A DNA stretch of 64,000 nucleotides from Aliidiomarina sanyensis (GCF_003987175.1 NZ_PIPM01000001.1:431903-495902), one strand, 5' to 3'; positions 26,808-39,440 are shown, counted from the first letter of the stretch. Notes: generated by a model not told the origin, from the letters alone. Program-made: numbers and translations.

Positions 26808-26923
26808 AAAGTACAGCCAATAAAATCCGCGCTGCAACGCACTTAAAGTGATATTAAGTTAACATGTGCGTTAAATTTTATCATCTAATTCAATGACAGT
26901 TTATGATTCAATGTAAACGTTTT
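26808..26923 (-). promoter_or_regulatory. Displaced native upstream region of the LOV-GGDEF-EAL gene
   Basis: This AT-rich 116 bp was contiguous with 18575 before insertion. It lay between the end of the binding-protein gene (26924) and the LOV gene start (18552), both on the minus strand. Any native promoter for the light-sensor gene is probably here and is now over 8 kb from its gene. I could not pick out definite -35/-10 boxes. Confidence 0.55.
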
Positions 26924-28168
26924 TCACCAATTCCGAACCAACTCCCCACTGGCCTGCTCATCGGGCCAGACCACAACTTTTTCACCATCTTGCCATTGAA
27001 TAATGACACCTTGGTGGGCGATTTGGTAACCACGCTCGTCCACGCGAAACCGTCCAAATACCGTGTAAATATCAAGATCAAGGATTTCCCGCCGGACACT
27101 ATCGGCGGTTAACGAATTCGCTCGCCGCACGCTTTCCGCCCAAATTTGGCAGGTCCCATAAGCCCCCGCGGCATGGAAGCTCGGAGCACGCTCAAAGCGT
27201 GCTTGATAGGTCTGTGTAAAGGTATCAACCCCCGGATTGTCCAGGGTTGGCTCCCATGCGGAAAGACCTAACACACCGTTCGCATGTTCACCTAAGGCAT
27301 CGGAAAATTCTTGCACAGCACCCGAGGTACCGAATAACTTCAGTTCGATACCTGTTTCAATTAGGGCCTCACGCATCGCGATAAAATCATCTAGCGCGCT
27401 TGCGGCCATGGCAAGCACCTCCACTCCTTCATCTGCGAGCTGCTGCGCAATCGAATTAAAATCACCGACCCCACTTGGGTAGGTTTCGTGAAACACAAGA
27501 TGAAGACCGCGAGCCGCAATTTCATCAACGGCGCCCTGACCCGCTGCACGCGGGAATAAAGCATCTTCTTGCAGAACCGCAAATTGGGTGAAACCCTCGC
27601 GCTCGCCAAGTGCAATGACACCACTCAAAAATACTTCCGCTGGTGGCAACACCATAAATAGATACTCACGCCCCTGCTCCCAAATTGAAGAGGTCGCAGC
27701 GAGCGGAGAAATATGGACGTATTGATGTTCCTCGGTAATGGGTGCGACCGCTTCGGTTAAGGTTGAGCCATAAGGACCGAGAATGGCATCCACACCCTCC
27801 TCTTCAATGAGCCGGCGATACAGTGCTTGAGCTTGCTCTGAATTCGATTCATCATCGTAGATAATAAACTCGACGGGCCGATTCAAAACTCCGCCACTTG
27901 AATTTAAATGCGCCTCACATAACCGATATCCATTCATTGCCGCGGTACCTTGCGTTGCAAGTGCACCACTTTGCGACATCGTCGCTCCTACACGAATTGG
28001 CGTGGGTCCATCAATGAATAGATCCGGCGGAGTATCAGGCGTGCACGCACTCACAAGCGCAACCGCCCCAAATAGCAGAAACGCTTTGGAGGCTCCCTGT
28101 AGGATTGGCTGTAAATTGCTTTGACACTGCGTGTCTCTTGATTTTTGTGACCTGTTAACGTGCAACAT
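26924..28168 (-). CDS. Branched-chain amino acid-type ABC substrate-binding lipoprotein, orphan
   Basis: Periplasmic ligand-binding protein of the LivJ/Peripla_BP_6 type, 414 residues. The signal ends in lipobox VSAC, so it is lipid-anchored. The domain begins PIRVGATMSQSGALATQGTA and has GVDAILGPYGSTLTEAVAP, FAVLQEDALFPRAAGQG and an AAGAYGTCQIWAESV hinge region. No LivH/M/G/F-like permease or ATPase is nearby; it may serve a distant transporter or a sensor. GGGAAAG is 6 nt upstream of the ATG. Confidence 0.88.
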   Translation of the reverse strand: MLHVNRSQKSRDTQCQSNLQPILQGASKAFLLFGAVALVSACTPDTPPDLFIDGPTPIRVGATMSQSGALATQGTAAMNGYRLCEAHLNSSGGVLNRPVEFIIYDDESNSEQAQALYRRLIEEEGVDAILGPYGSTLTEAVAPITEEHQYVHISPLAATSSIWEQGREYLFMVLPPAEVFLSGVIALGEREGFTQFAVLQEDALFPRAAGQGAVDEIAARGLHLVFHETYPSGVGDFNSIAQQLADEGVEVLAMAASALDDFIAMREALIETGIELKLFGTSGAVQEFSDALGEHANGVLGLSAWEPTLDNPGVDTFTQTYQARFERAPSFHAAGAYGTCQIWAESVRRANSLTADSVRREILDLDIYTVFGRFRVDERGYQIAHQGVIIQWQDGEKVVVWPDEQASGELVRNW

Positions 28169-28300
28169 GACGCTTTCCCTTTGATAGAAACATTGGAATG
28201 GACTCGACAGACGCCAAGAAAAAATTCACCATAGCACAATCAAGAGAGAACGCGCGAACCCCCTTTAACTTAGTTTTACGCCTGAGAGAGGAAGACTTCC

Positions 28301-29824
28301 ATGCCGCCATTATCAAGCTCGCAAACAGCCAATTTCAGTGCCAGCTATGCCGAGCTTGGAGCTTTTTTTTCGCGGGCCATTGCCCCCACACCGGTTGCAG
28401 CACCTCAATGGATTGCATGGAATGTCGAACTTGCGAACAAATTAGGATTATCAGGGTTGACCCAAGACGAGGCGCTGGACATCTTCTCCGGAAATGAGTG
28501 TCCTTCCTGGGCGCACCCTATCGCACAAGCATACGCGGGTCATCAGTTTGGTCATTTTGTCCCCCAACTCGGTGATGGGCGCGCGGTCCTCCTCACCGAA
28601 CTGACCACGCGTGAACCAAAGGCAATGTTCGATTTGCAACTCAAGGGATCCGGACCGACGCCATTCTCGCGCGGTGGAGACGGACGCTCCGCTCTCGGTC
28701 CCGTCCTTAGAGAGTATCTCGTAAGCGAGGCAATGCACGCGTTAGGTGTTCCCACCACGCGCGCACTTGCAGCGATTGCAACGGGCGAATGGGTCTATCG
28801 AGATGAAGCGCTTCCGGGCGCTGTGTTTACCCGCGTGGCCCAGAGCCACATTCGGGTGGGGACATTTCAGTACGCTGCGGTCCACGGCGGGCCTGAGCAC
28901 GTAAAAATTCTGGCTGATTATGTTATTGCGCGACATTTTCCGGCGCTTTTGGAGATCAAGCCAGACACATTACGTTATCGTCAATTTTTTCATTCAGTCG
29001 TTCAAGCGCAAATGAAACTGGTGGCTGAATGGCAGCGGGTTGGTTTTATTCATGGAGTCATGAACACAGATAATACCAGTATATGTGGGGACACAATTGA
29101 TTATGGCCCCTGCGCTTTCATGGATGTCTTTCGACGAAACCAAACGTTTAGCTCAATTGACCGACACGGACGCTACCGGTATGAGAACCAGCCACGGATA
29201 GCTCACTGGAACATGGCGCGTTTTGCAGAAACGCTGCTCCCACTTATCCATAAAAACGAGTCCGACGCTGTGACCCACCTAACAGCGCTCTTACAAAACT
29301 TCGAGCAAGATTATCAGAGCGTTTGGCTGCAGTGTATGGCTCGTAAGTTTGGGATCGGTGTGACGGAAAATAGTGATACGCAAGCACGTATCCACAATCT
29401 CATTGAACAATTTCTTACCTGGCTAGAGGTGAATGAACGTGATTTCACATGCAGTTTTACTGCACTAACAGATTGTTACTTGTACCACACGGAGATCACA
29501 GCAGATTTGATCTGCACGGCTTTAGAGGCGGATCCGAATGATGAAGTTCTCACCCAATGGATTGATGAATGGCTCTCACACCTAAGCACTCAGCAATCTG
29601 AGCAAATCACTGAACGGATGACCCACGCAAACCCACGTCGGATCCCGCGAAACCATCAAATTGCAGCAGCAATTTTTGAAGCTGAACATGACGGAGACCT
29701 GAGTCGCTTCCATCGATTGCTCCGTGCTTGGGCTTCACCCTATGCGGATATCGAGGAGTTTCGTGATTTAGAGCAGCCGCCGGCCCCCGACCAACAGGTC
29801 ACACGGACGTTTTGTGGCACTTAA
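28301..29824 (+). CDS. selO: Protein adenylyltransferase SelO (YdiU)
   Basis: Pseudokinase-fold enzyme that AMPylates proteins, linked to oxidative stress in other bacteria. 507 residues with AYAGHQFGHFVPQLGDGRA, LQLKGSGPTPFSRGGDGR, FTRVAQSHIRVGTFQYA, GFIHGVMNTDNTSICGDTIDYGPCAFMD and a C-terminal Cys three from the end (FCGT), the position of the redox Cys or Sec in SelO. AGAGGAAG lies upstream of the ATG. Monocistronic by spacing. Confidence 0.95.
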   Translation: MPPLSSSQTANFSASYAELGAFFSRAIAPTPVAAPQWIAWNVELANKLGLSGLTQDEALDIFSGNECPSWAHPIAQAYAGHQFGHFVPQLGDGRAVLLTELTTREPKAMFDLQLKGSGPTPFSRGGDGRSALGPVLREYLVSEAMHALGVPTTRALAAIATGEWVYRDEALPGAVFTRVAQSHIRVGTFQYAAVHGGPEHVKILADYVIARHFPALLEIKPDTLRYRQFFHSVVQAQMKLVAEWQRVGFIHGVMNTDNTSICGDTIDYGPCAFMDVFRRNQTFSSIDRHGRYRYENQPRIAHWNMARFAETLLPLIHKNESDAVTHLTALLQNFEQDYQSVWLQCMARKFGIGVTENSDTQARIHNLIEQFLTWLEVNERDFTCSFTALTDCYLYHTEITADLICTALEADPNDEVLTQWIDEWLSHLSTQQSEQITERMTHANPRRIPRNHQIAAAIFEAEHDGDLSRFHRLLRAWASPYADIEEFRDLEQPPAPDQQVTRTFCGT

Positions 29825-29833
29825 GTTCGACGT

Positions 29834-29874
29834 ACTTTCACCATGTCGGATAGTGGGTTCGCTGCTGTGAAAGT
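29834..29874. repeat. Inverted repeat after selO
   Basis: ACTTTCAC (29834-29841) and GTGAAAGT (29867-29874) separated by 25 bp. Could form a weak stem ending the selO transcript or an operator before the diguanylate cyclase gene; no T-run follows. Confidence 0.3.
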
Positions 29875-29966
29875 GCGCTTGTCGCTTGTCGATTTTTCAA
29901 CCCCATGCCAACATAATCAAAATACGCATAATAATTATAACGTCACAACAAAGTAATCGAGCCTAT

Positions 29967-31892
29967 ATGCAAACAAATTCACTGACCGCCCGTTTATTGC
30001 TGCGGGTTGTTATCGCAAGTTCCTTGGTCCTTGCCATCGCCGGCGTGAGTGGCTTTTACGTGTCATACCATCAAGCATTTCAGGCTCAAGTGGATCACCT
30101 ACAGTATGACAAGCAACAGCGAATTGCCCGAGAAGCCAGCGTTTTTCGGCAAGCAGAAGATACGGCTGCGCTCCTCGGACATTATTTTCAACTCGCTTAT
30201 GAAAATGCCCCGACTCATCTCGACTGGGAGGCTATATTTTGGGCACTTCATGAAGAGACAGAGCCAGGAGTCGTCCGATTAAAGCAGGATTTTTTTGATG
30301 GTGAGATACTACCCGCGGAATTCAGCTCAGCTTTCTCGGACCGTCGACTCCAATCACTTTCGTCGTTTATCGGACGCAGTGATGTGCCATTAGACGAAGA
30401 GCGCATGCGACGCATTGTGATCGCAACGCAGCTACTGCACCGTTTTGCGCCAGCATGGCAGAGGTTCTATGAAAATACCCACATCAGTATGCCCGAGAAT
30501 GCCCTCATCCAATATTCGGTCACACAGCCATGGGGCAGACAAGCTCGTCACGATCTTATTATGACGGACTATTCAGTGGTCCGCTCCACGCTCCAGAGTG
30601 AGAACCCAGAGCGTCTTGGCGCATGGACCGGACTCTATTACGACCTCTCGTCTGAGCAATGGGTTATCACCTACCAGAAGCCAATCGACAGCAAGGGGAA
30701 ACATCTTGGAACCCCAAGTCATGACGTGAGTCTTGCCAGCATCATCGACCGACTCATCGAGCGCGGAGATAGTCCTGCACAGCATTTAATCATCAATACG
30801 CAGGGGCAAATCATAGCGGCACCGGCAACTTTTTTAGACGGCCACCAAGAGTCTGGCATTATCAACATTGAAACCCTCGAAAGCCCACTGATTCAAGGAA
30901 TATGGGATCGATTGGAAACACAATCGGGCCCCTTCCTTGAGACACTGGACGTCCACGATGTGCTGGTTCTAGCTGAGCAAGTTCCGGGGCCTGGTTGGTG
31001 GTATGTCACGGCTTACCCGCTCAGCGCTATCCACTCAAGCGCCCTGTATGCACCAATTCGCTTTGTTATTATTGGTTCACTCTTCGCATTTTTACTCTTG
31101 GTTGTGCTGTACGTTTTTGTCCAGCAGCAAGTAACTAAACCTTTAAAGAAGCTCACACAATTAACACATGATGTAGGCGCCCACCGCTTCGAGCAGATTA
31201 CCGAATTAAAACTGCAACCCAACCGCCACGCCGCAGAAATCAGTGCACTGCTTCGGTCATTCCAACAGATGGCAACGCGAATTTTAAGAAATCAGCAACA
31301 CCTAGAAACAGAGGTGGAATCTCGTACAGCCGAGCTTGCAGCCGCTAATGCACGACTACACGACATGGCACATGTCGATGGATTAACCGGCTTGCTGAAC
31401 CGCAGAGCATTCAACCGGGACCTACAATCAATGATCAGCGCGGCCACGCAGCCCAAATCCGCGGCAGTGGTCACCATTCTTTTGCTCGCCGATGTGGATT
31501 ACTTCAAACCGTTTAATGATACCTATGGTCATGTCGAAGGGGATCAGGTTCTAAAACAGCTCTGCAGTGCTTTCGATCGTCATTTTAAACCGCAAGCATA
31601 CCGATTCGGTGGTGAGGAGCTTGCTGCAATCTTTGAGGTACCTCTCGAAGCTGCGCACGCTCGTGCGATTGAGTCTGCAGAGGCGGCCCGTGAGGATATT
31701 GAATCCCTAAACATTCGCCACCAAGATTCTCCGTTTAAAGTCGTCACCGTTAGTTTTGGAGTCACCATCATACAACCTGATGACACCATCGAGTCCGCTC
31801 TTGATCGCGCAGATCAAGCCCTTTATCAGGCGAAAGAAGCGGGCCGAAATCAAACTATCTTCCGTTCACCACGAGGCCACAGTTCGAAATAA
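29967..31892 (+). CDS. Membrane diguanylate cyclase with periplasmic sensor, HAMP and GGDEF
   Basis: Makes c-di-GMP. From ATG 29967 the 641 residues have a first helix (VVIASSLVLAIAGVSGFYVSY), a large periplasmic Cache-like sensor region to about residue 345, a second helix (FVIIGSLFAFLLLVVLYVFV), a HAMP-like segment, a coiled coil (LETEVESRTAELAAANARLH) and a GGDEF domain with DVDYFKPFNDTYGH and intact GGEEL. The helix AADQAL-like DRADQALYQAKEAGRN tail is typical. A longer in-frame start at 29886 adds 27 unlikely residues. The ribosome-binding site is weak. Confidence 0.9.
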   Translation: MQTNSLTARLLLRVVIASSLVLAIAGVSGFYVSYHQAFQAQVDHLQYDKQQRIAREASVFRQAEDTAALLGHYFQLAYENAPTHLDWEAIFWALHEETEPGVVRLKQDFFDGEILPAEFSSAFSDRRLQSLSSFIGRSDVPLDEERMRRIVIATQLLHRFAPAWQRFYENTHISMPENALIQYSVTQPWGRQARHDLIMTDYSVVRSTLQSENPERLGAWTGLYYDLSSEQWVITYQKPIDSKGKHLGTPSHDVSLASIIDRLIERGDSPAQHLIINTQGQIIAAPATFLDGHQESGIINIETLESPLIQGIWDRLETQSGPFLETLDVHDVLVLAEQVPGPGWWYVTAYPLSAIHSSALYAPIRFVIIGSLFAFLLLVVLYVFVQQQVTKPLKKLTQLTHDVGAHRFEQITELKLQPNRHAAEISALLRSFQQMATRILRNQQHLETEVESRTAELAAANARLHDMAHVDGLTGLLNRRAFNRDLQSMISAATQPKSAAVVTILLLADVDYFKPFNDTYGHVEGDQVLKQLCSAFDRHFKPQAYRFGGEELAAIFEVPLEAAHARAIESAEAAREDIESLNIRHQDSPFKVVTVSFGVTIIQPDDTIESALDRADQALYQAKEAGRNQTIFRSPRGHSSK

Positions 31893-31907
31893 TCTGACCG
31901 CGACCAA

Positions 31908-31941
31908 TAAAAAATGCCAGCATTATCGCTGGCATTTCATG
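31908..31941. terminator. Bidirectional terminator between diguanylate cyclase and RND genes
   Basis: AAATGCCAGC (31912-31921) pairs with GCTGGCATTT (31928-31937); A and T runs on both sides suit the two convergent transcripts. Confidence 0.8.
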
Positions 31942-31961
31942 ATTAGAACGAACACGAGCAC

Positions 31962-34900
31962 TTACGCGGGTTGCGCATCCTCGGCATCTTTTAAGGGAGT
32001 ATCGTCACTACCCGACCGCTCGCGCGCGAGATAGAGGTAAACTGCCGGAAGCACAAAGAGCGTAAACAAGGTTCCAATCGTCATACCGGTGAAAATAATC
32101 AGGCCCATTGCATATCGTGCGCCACCCCCAGGCCCCGATGCTACGAGTAACGGAACAACCGCCAATACGGTTGCTGCAGTCGTCATGAGGATTGGACGTA
32201 AGCGAATCGCAGCGGCTTCTTCAATTGCCTCTCGCTTACTGCGCCCTTCTTCTTGCAGGCGGTTCGCGAACTCCACGATCAAAATTCCGTGTTTCGCGAT
32301 CAAGCCGATCAGTGTGACCAACCCCACTTGGGTGTAAATATTCAAGGAGGTGAAGCCAAGGCTGACAAAGATCAGTGCCCCACAAATACTCATCGGAACT
32401 GTCACCAAAACAATGATGGAATCACGGAACGATTCAAACTGCGCAGCGAGTACCAAGAAAATAATGATCAAGGCAAAGAAGAAGGTCACCACCAATTGCT
32501 GTCCTTCCATCACAAATTGGCGTGATTGACCTGCGTAATCCACGGAGACGCCATCAGGCAATCGTTCTGCTGCGATAGATTCAAGCACACCAAGTGCCTC
32601 GCCAAGTGATACACCCGGACGCGGGACCCCTTCAATTTTAACTGCATTCAACTGTTGGAAACGACTGAGCTGACGCGGCTGGACCGATTCTTCCAAGCTC
32701 ACCAATGCACTCAACGGGACAAGCTCTCCTTGGCGGTTTCGCGTGTAGAAGTCCTTTAGCTGATCCGCTGAAAGTCGTTCACTGCGTTGCACTTGAGGAA
32801 TCACGCGATACGAGCGATTCTCCATGGAAAAACGCCCGGCAAACGCGCCCGCCATCAATGATGAAACGTCTCCGGCAATTTGCGCCATATCCACACCCAT
32901 CAAGGCCGCTTTTTCCCGATCAATCTGAATAGTCTGCCGCGGACGGTCCACCCGCAGATCCGTATCAAGAAAGATAAAACGGCCACTGCCCATCGCTTCA
33001 TTTCGGATGTCATTGGCAATCTCCTGAATATTCTCAACTGGCTGGGTTGAGAGCAAGACAAACTCGACCGGCAAACCACCACCAGGACTCGGAAGTGATG
33101 GCGGCACAATCGCAAACACGTTTAATCCCGGGATTTGCTCAAGAAACGGGGTAATATCGTGCTCCAATACTTCTTGGGTCGAACGAGTTCGTTGATCCCA
33201 GGGCGCAAGGCCAATTCCTGTTCCGACACTGCCCGGCCCGAGCATTCCATTGATTACAAATGCCATATCGATTTCATCGACATCCCGCTGCAAATGCGCC
33301 ATTCGTTGCGAGTTTTGCTCAATGTAATCAAGTGTCGCGTAACCATCTGCAGTTCCAATCACAAACACAAAACCAAGATCTTCTTGAGGTTCAAGCTCGG
33401 AGTTACTGGTCACAAACAAGAAGTAACAGGACACCAAAACAATCACGCCGAAAACCGCCAACACAGATTTTGTGTCAAGCGCGCTATGGAGACGTTTCTG
33501 GTACCAGTTTTTTAGGTTGTTGAAGCGTTTATCTAGCCACATTTCAAGACGCGGACGTTTACTTCCATCGCGTCGAGAACGCAGAATTTTTGAACACATC
33601 ATTGGAGATAAGGTCAATGCCACGACACCGGAGAGAATGACCGTACTAGCCAGCGTAAAGGCAAACTCAACGAATAGAGTACCTGTCAGCCCCCCCACGA
33701 ATCCAATCGGCACGAATACCGCTACCAAGGTGGTCGACATGGCAATGACAGGACCGGCAAGCTGACGCGCACCCAAGATAGATGCATCCAAACGTGACAT
33801 ACCATTCTCAACGTGCCGCGAGATATTCTCGAGCATGATGATGGCATCATCAACCACAATTCCGATAGCCAGCACCATGGCTAGCAACGTCAGCAAATTG
33901 ATCGAGAACCCTAAGGCAAGCATTGCTAAAAAGGTTCCAATCAATGACAGAGGTACCGCCACTGCAGGAATAATGACCGAACGCAGTGAACCGAGGAACG
34001 CATAAATAACCGCAAGGACGATGACGAGAGCGAGAACAATGGTCATCACAACTTCATCGATTGCGTTTTGAATATACTCTGTTGAATCGTATGAGATACT
34101 CGCGTCCAGCCCTTGTGGTAACTGTGGAACAATATCGCGATCCCAGACGCGCCGAACATCTGCGATGACATCAAGCGCGTTTGCATCCGGAGCGATTTCG
34201 ATACCAATGAAAGTCGCCTGCTCACCATTATAAAGGGCTGAATTATCATAGGATTCGGAACCCAGTTCGATTTCGGCAATGTCCCGTAAGCGCACCACCG
34301 CCCCGTTGTCTGCACGCACGATTAAGCGTTCAAAATCTTCCACGGACCGTAAATCCGTATCGGCATTCAAATCAATCGCGACGCGGGTTCCTTTCGTCCG
34401 CCCTACGGCACTTAACACGTTGTTCGCCCGCAACGACTGCATCACATCACTACCAGTGACATTCAACGCGGCCATCCGCGCAGAATCCAACCAAATACGC
34501 ATAGCAAAGGTTTGCGCACCGAGGATCTGTGCCCGTTGGACACCTGCAATGGTCGCGAGTTGAGGCTCTACAACGCGCACGAGATAATCGGTGATCTGAT
34601 TTGAATCCAAGATATCGCTGTAAAACGACAGATACATCGAGGCAACATCTTGCCCTACCGACAATTCAACCACGGGATCGAGCGCATCTTCCGGAAGGTC
34701 AGAGCGCAGCTTATTCACTTGGGCGGCAATCTGCGTTAACGCTGCGTTCGGATCATAATCTAGGCGCAAGTAAGCCGTGATCGTACTCATACCCGAAGTC
34801 GATGACGAGGTGATGTAATCGATCCCCTCCGCAGCAGCGATTTCACGCTCCAACGGTGTGGTGATAAACCCTTGAATGAGCTCTGCATCTGCTCCGATGT

Positions 34901-35051
34901 AACTGGTCGTTACCGTAACCGCAGCATTCCGAATTTCTGGGAACTGTCGTACGTTCAGATCAAACGCTGCGCGTAACCCAACCAGCAGAATCAACAAACT
35001 TACGACCGTTGCGAGAACCGGCTTCTTTACGAAAATATCAGTAAACTTCAT
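31962..35051 (-). CDS. RND (HAE1-type) multidrug efflux permease
   Basis: Proton-driven inner-membrane pump of about 1,029 residues, begins MKFTDIFVKKPVLATVVSLL. Twelve membrane helices with two large periplasmic loops; the proton-relay Asp pair is in IGIVVDDAIIMLENI. GGAG is 5 nt before the ATG at 35051; an in-frame GTG two codons earlier is less likely. Pairs with the adaptor gene ending 12 bp upstream. No TolC-like channel gene is adjacent, so it probably uses a shared one. Confidence 0.95.
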   Translation of the reverse strand: MKFTDIFVKKPVLATVVSLLILLVGLRAAFDLNVRQFPEIRNAAVTVTTSYIGADAELIQGFITTPLEREIAAAEGIDYITSSSTSGMSTITAYLRLDYDPNAALTQIAAQVNKLRSDLPEDALDPVVELSVGQDVASMYLSFYSDILDSNQITDYLVRVVEPQLATIAGVQRAQILGAQTFAMRIWLDSARMAALNVTGSDVMQSLRANNVLSAVGRTKGTRVAIDLNADTDLRSVEDFERLIVRADNGAVVRLRDIAEIELGSESYDNSALYNGEQATFIGIEIAPDANALDVIADVRRVWDRDIVPQLPQGLDASISYDSTEYIQNAIDEVVMTIVLALVIVLAVIYAFLGSLRSVIIPAVAVPLSLIGTFLAMLALGFSINLLTLLAMVLAIGIVVDDAIIMLENISRHVENGMSRLDASILGARQLAGPVIAMSTTLVAVFVPIGFVGGLTGTLFVEFAFTLASTVILSGVVALTLSPMMCSKILRSRRDGSKRPRLEMWLDKRFNNLKNWYQKRLHSALDTKSVLAVFGVIVLVSCYFLFVTSNSELEPQEDLGFVFVIGTADGYATLDYIEQNSQRMAHLQRDVDEIDMAFVINGMLGPGSVGTGIGLAPWDQRTRSTQEVLEHDITPFLEQIPGLNVFAIVPPSLPSPGGGLPVEFVLLSTQPVENIQEIANDIRNEAMGSGRFIFLDTDLRVDRPRQTIQIDREKAALMGVDMAQIAGDVSSLMAGAFAGRFSMENRSYRVIPQVQRSERLSADQLKDFYTRNRQGELVPLSALVSLEESVQPRQLSRFQQLNAVKIEGVPRPGVSLGEALGVLESIAAERLPDGVSVDYAGQSRQFVMEGQQLVVTFFFALIIIFLVLAAQFESFRDSIIVLVTVPMSICGALIFVSLGFTSLNIYTQVGLVTLIGLIAKHGILIVEFANRLQEEGRSKREAIEEAAAIRLRPILMTTAATVLAVVPLLVASGPGGGARYAMGLIIFTGMTIGTLFTLFVLPAVYLYLARERSGSDDTPLKDAEDAQPA

Positions 35052-35063
35052 AGACACTCCGGA

Positions 35064-36182
35064 TTAGCGATTCTCTGGCTGAGGTTGACGTTCTTCAGGA
35101 GGCTGAACATCTTCGTCTTCCGTGATACGCACTTTCGCATCATTTCGGAGTTTCAATAACCCAGACGTCGCTATCCGATCACCAAGTTCCAGACCTTCTG
35201 TGATTTCAATCAGATCGCCTTGGGTTTGCCCTGTGCGGATCAGGCGTTGTCTGACACGCTTCTCACCGTCCGATTCTTCAATGATATACACGACATTTCC
35301 AAACGGGTTGAACTGCACGGCGGTGCGAGGAATAACTTTCACCTGACGCGGGTCCCCAAAGGTCATCCGAACCCGACCAAACATACCCGGACGCGAAATC
35401 TCGTCCTGGTTTTCAAAGGTCGCTTGAACTTCGACGGTGCGCGTGCTCTCGTGAATACGTGGTTCAATGGCGGTAATTTCTCCACGGAACCGCTCGCCGG
35501 TCATGGCGTCGACTCCTGCAGAGACCGTTTGCCCCACACGAATTCGCGATAAGTGCTGCTCGGGCATGCTGAAATTTAAAAAGATAGGTGCGAACGATTC
35601 GAGGGCGACAAGTTCGGTCCCCGCATTGATGAATTGTCCTTTATTAACGCGCCGAAGTCCGGTTATCCCATCAAAAGGTGCCCGAATCGTTTTTTGTCGA
35701 ATCATTGCCTCTTGTGCCTGAACAGCAGCCTGCGCTTGGGCTGCCTCGCTCAGGGCGCGCTCTACTTCCGATTCCGAAATATTTTGCGTCGCCCGCAAAC
35801 GCTCGAGACGCCGTGCCTCGGTTTCCGCAATGCGTTGCGCCGCACGCAAACGCTCTAACTCCGCTTCATCCACATCGGTGTCGAGTTTAAAAAGAAGTTG
35901 CCCTTGTTCAACCCGCTCACCATTCGAAAAACCAATCTCGGTCACAATACCGCTCATTTGACTGGCCAACATGGTTCCATTCACCGCTTTGAAGGTTCCA
36001 ACCGCCGACAATTCTTGAGTCCACTCATCTTCTCTGACTTCTGATGCGGTGATCGTCGCCGTCGGTTCAGGCATGTTGTCAAAGAAATCGTTCATAAAAT
36101 AGTTACCGATGGCTTTGTAGCCAAAAATCAGGCCAAACACGATGAGGGAGCCAAGTAACATCAGAAACATTCGTAGTCGCAT
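35064..36182 (-). CDS. RND efflux periplasmic adaptor (membrane fusion protein)
   Basis: 372 residues, with an N-terminal membrane anchor (MLLGSLIVFGLIFGYKAIG) and no lipobox. Barrel-sandwich halves surround a helical hairpin rich in Glu, Arg and Ala (AAQRIAETEARRLERLRATQ); then a beta-barrel and the motif APFDGITGLRRVNKGQFI. Ends with a Pro/Glu/Gln-rich tail (PPEERQPQPENR). AAGGA is 9 nt before the ATG. Forms an operon with the RND permease. Confidence 0.93.
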   Translation of the reverse strand: MRLRMFLMLLGSLIVFGLIFGYKAIGNYFMNDFFDNMPEPTATITASEVREDEWTQELSAVGTFKAVNGTMLASQMSGIVTEIGFSNGERVEQGQLLFKLDTDVDEAELERLRAAQRIAETEARRLERLRATQNISESEVERALSEAAQAQAAVQAQEAMIRQKTIRAPFDGITGLRRVNKGQFINAGTELVALESFAPIFLNFSMPEQHLSRIRVGQTVSAGVDAMTGERFRGEITAIEPRIHESTRTVEVQATFENQDEISRPGMFGRVRMTFGDPRQVKVIPRTAVQFNPFGNVVYIIEESDGEKRVRQRLIRTGQTQGDLIEITEGLELGDRIATSGLLKLRNDAKVRITEDEDVQPPEERQPQPENR

Positions 36183-38811
<2,629 letters not shown>

Positions 38812-38833
38812 GCTTAACCACTCAAAACACAAA

Positions 38834-38864
38834 GGGCATCCAACTCGGATGCCCTTTTTTTTTT
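38834..38864 (+). terminator. Rho-independent terminator of icd
   Basis: GGGCATCC pairs with GGATGCCC around a 5-nt loop, followed by ten T. Confidence 0.92.
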
Positions 38865-38893
38865 GCTCACATTATTTGTTCATAAGAAACACC

Positions 38894-38925
38894 AAAAAAC
38901 AAAAGGCAGCCCGGAGGCTGCCTTT
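38894..38925 (-). terminator. Rho-independent terminator of the cold-shock gene
   Basis: AAAGGCAGCC (38902-38911) and GGCTGCCTTT (38916-38925) form the stem; the minus strand then reads TTTTGTTTTTT. Confidence 0.88.
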
Positions 38926-38950
38926 CTAAATTCGGTTTTGAACCTATTGC

Positions 38951-39160
38951 TTACAGAGCAACGATGTTCTCAGCCTGAGGACCTTTCTGACCTTGAGTCA
39001 CAGTGAAAGATACCTTTTGGCCTTCTGCCAGAGTTTTGAAACCGTTACCCTGGATAGCACTGAAGTGTGCGAATACATCTGGACCGCCTTCGCGCTCGAT
39101 GAAACCAAAGCCTTTAGACTCGTTGAACCACTTAACAGTACCAGTAATAGTATTAGACAT
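38951..39160 (-). CDS. Cold-shock domain protein (CspA family)
   Basis: Single-stranded RNA/DNA-binding chaperone of 69 residues. Contains RNP1 KGFGFIE and RNP2 VFAHFSAI. The ATG at 39160 fits [23 protein letters not shown] lies about 10 nt upstream. The longer in-frame reading runs through the leader and is not coding. A structured leader precedes it. Confidence 0.96.
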   Translation of the reverse strand: MSNTITGTVKWFNESKGFGFIEREGGPDVFAHFSAIQGNGFKTLAEGQKVSFTVTQGQKGPQAENIVAL

Positions 39161-39440
39161 AATCTTAAATCCTGAAATTTCTAAATTTGATAAAGTGTGT
39201 AGGCACTTTAATGAGTGCATTAACACACAGGTCATGCGGGAAAAATAAATTCAAACTTAAGGAACTTCAGAACGAGGACGACTGGTTCGACTAAACGAAA
39301 AGTGCGGCGACGTGTTGGAGTGTTAAATCTATATCTTTCAAGCACAGTTCATAGAATACAGGAAAGCCCAGAAATAGCAATGGGTTTCGATAAATCAACG
39401 AATAAATTTGTCGTTTCAACCGAGAAGCTTCCCCTTTGCG
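39161..39440. other. Leader/intergenic region between cspA-type gene and S9 peptidase gene
   Basis: The genes are divergent. The part nearest the cold-shock gene is its untranslated leader with a clear hairpin (39195-39228). The rest holds no supported gene; short open frames here lack ribosome-binding sites. Confidence 0.6.
39195..39228 (-). promoter_or_regulatory. Two-tier hairpin in the cold-shock gene leader
   Basis: Outer stem GTGTGT/ACACAC (39195-39200 with 39223-39228) and inner stem GCACT/AGTGC (39203-39207 with 39214-39218), 35-68 nt before the ATG. Cold-shock mRNAs often use structured leaders for temperature-dependent translation; function here is inferred. Confidence 0.5.

Noticed and set aside
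29886..29966. N-terminal extension of the diguanylate cyclase
   Set aside because: The 27 extra residues precede the natural membrane anchor start and look like translated leader.
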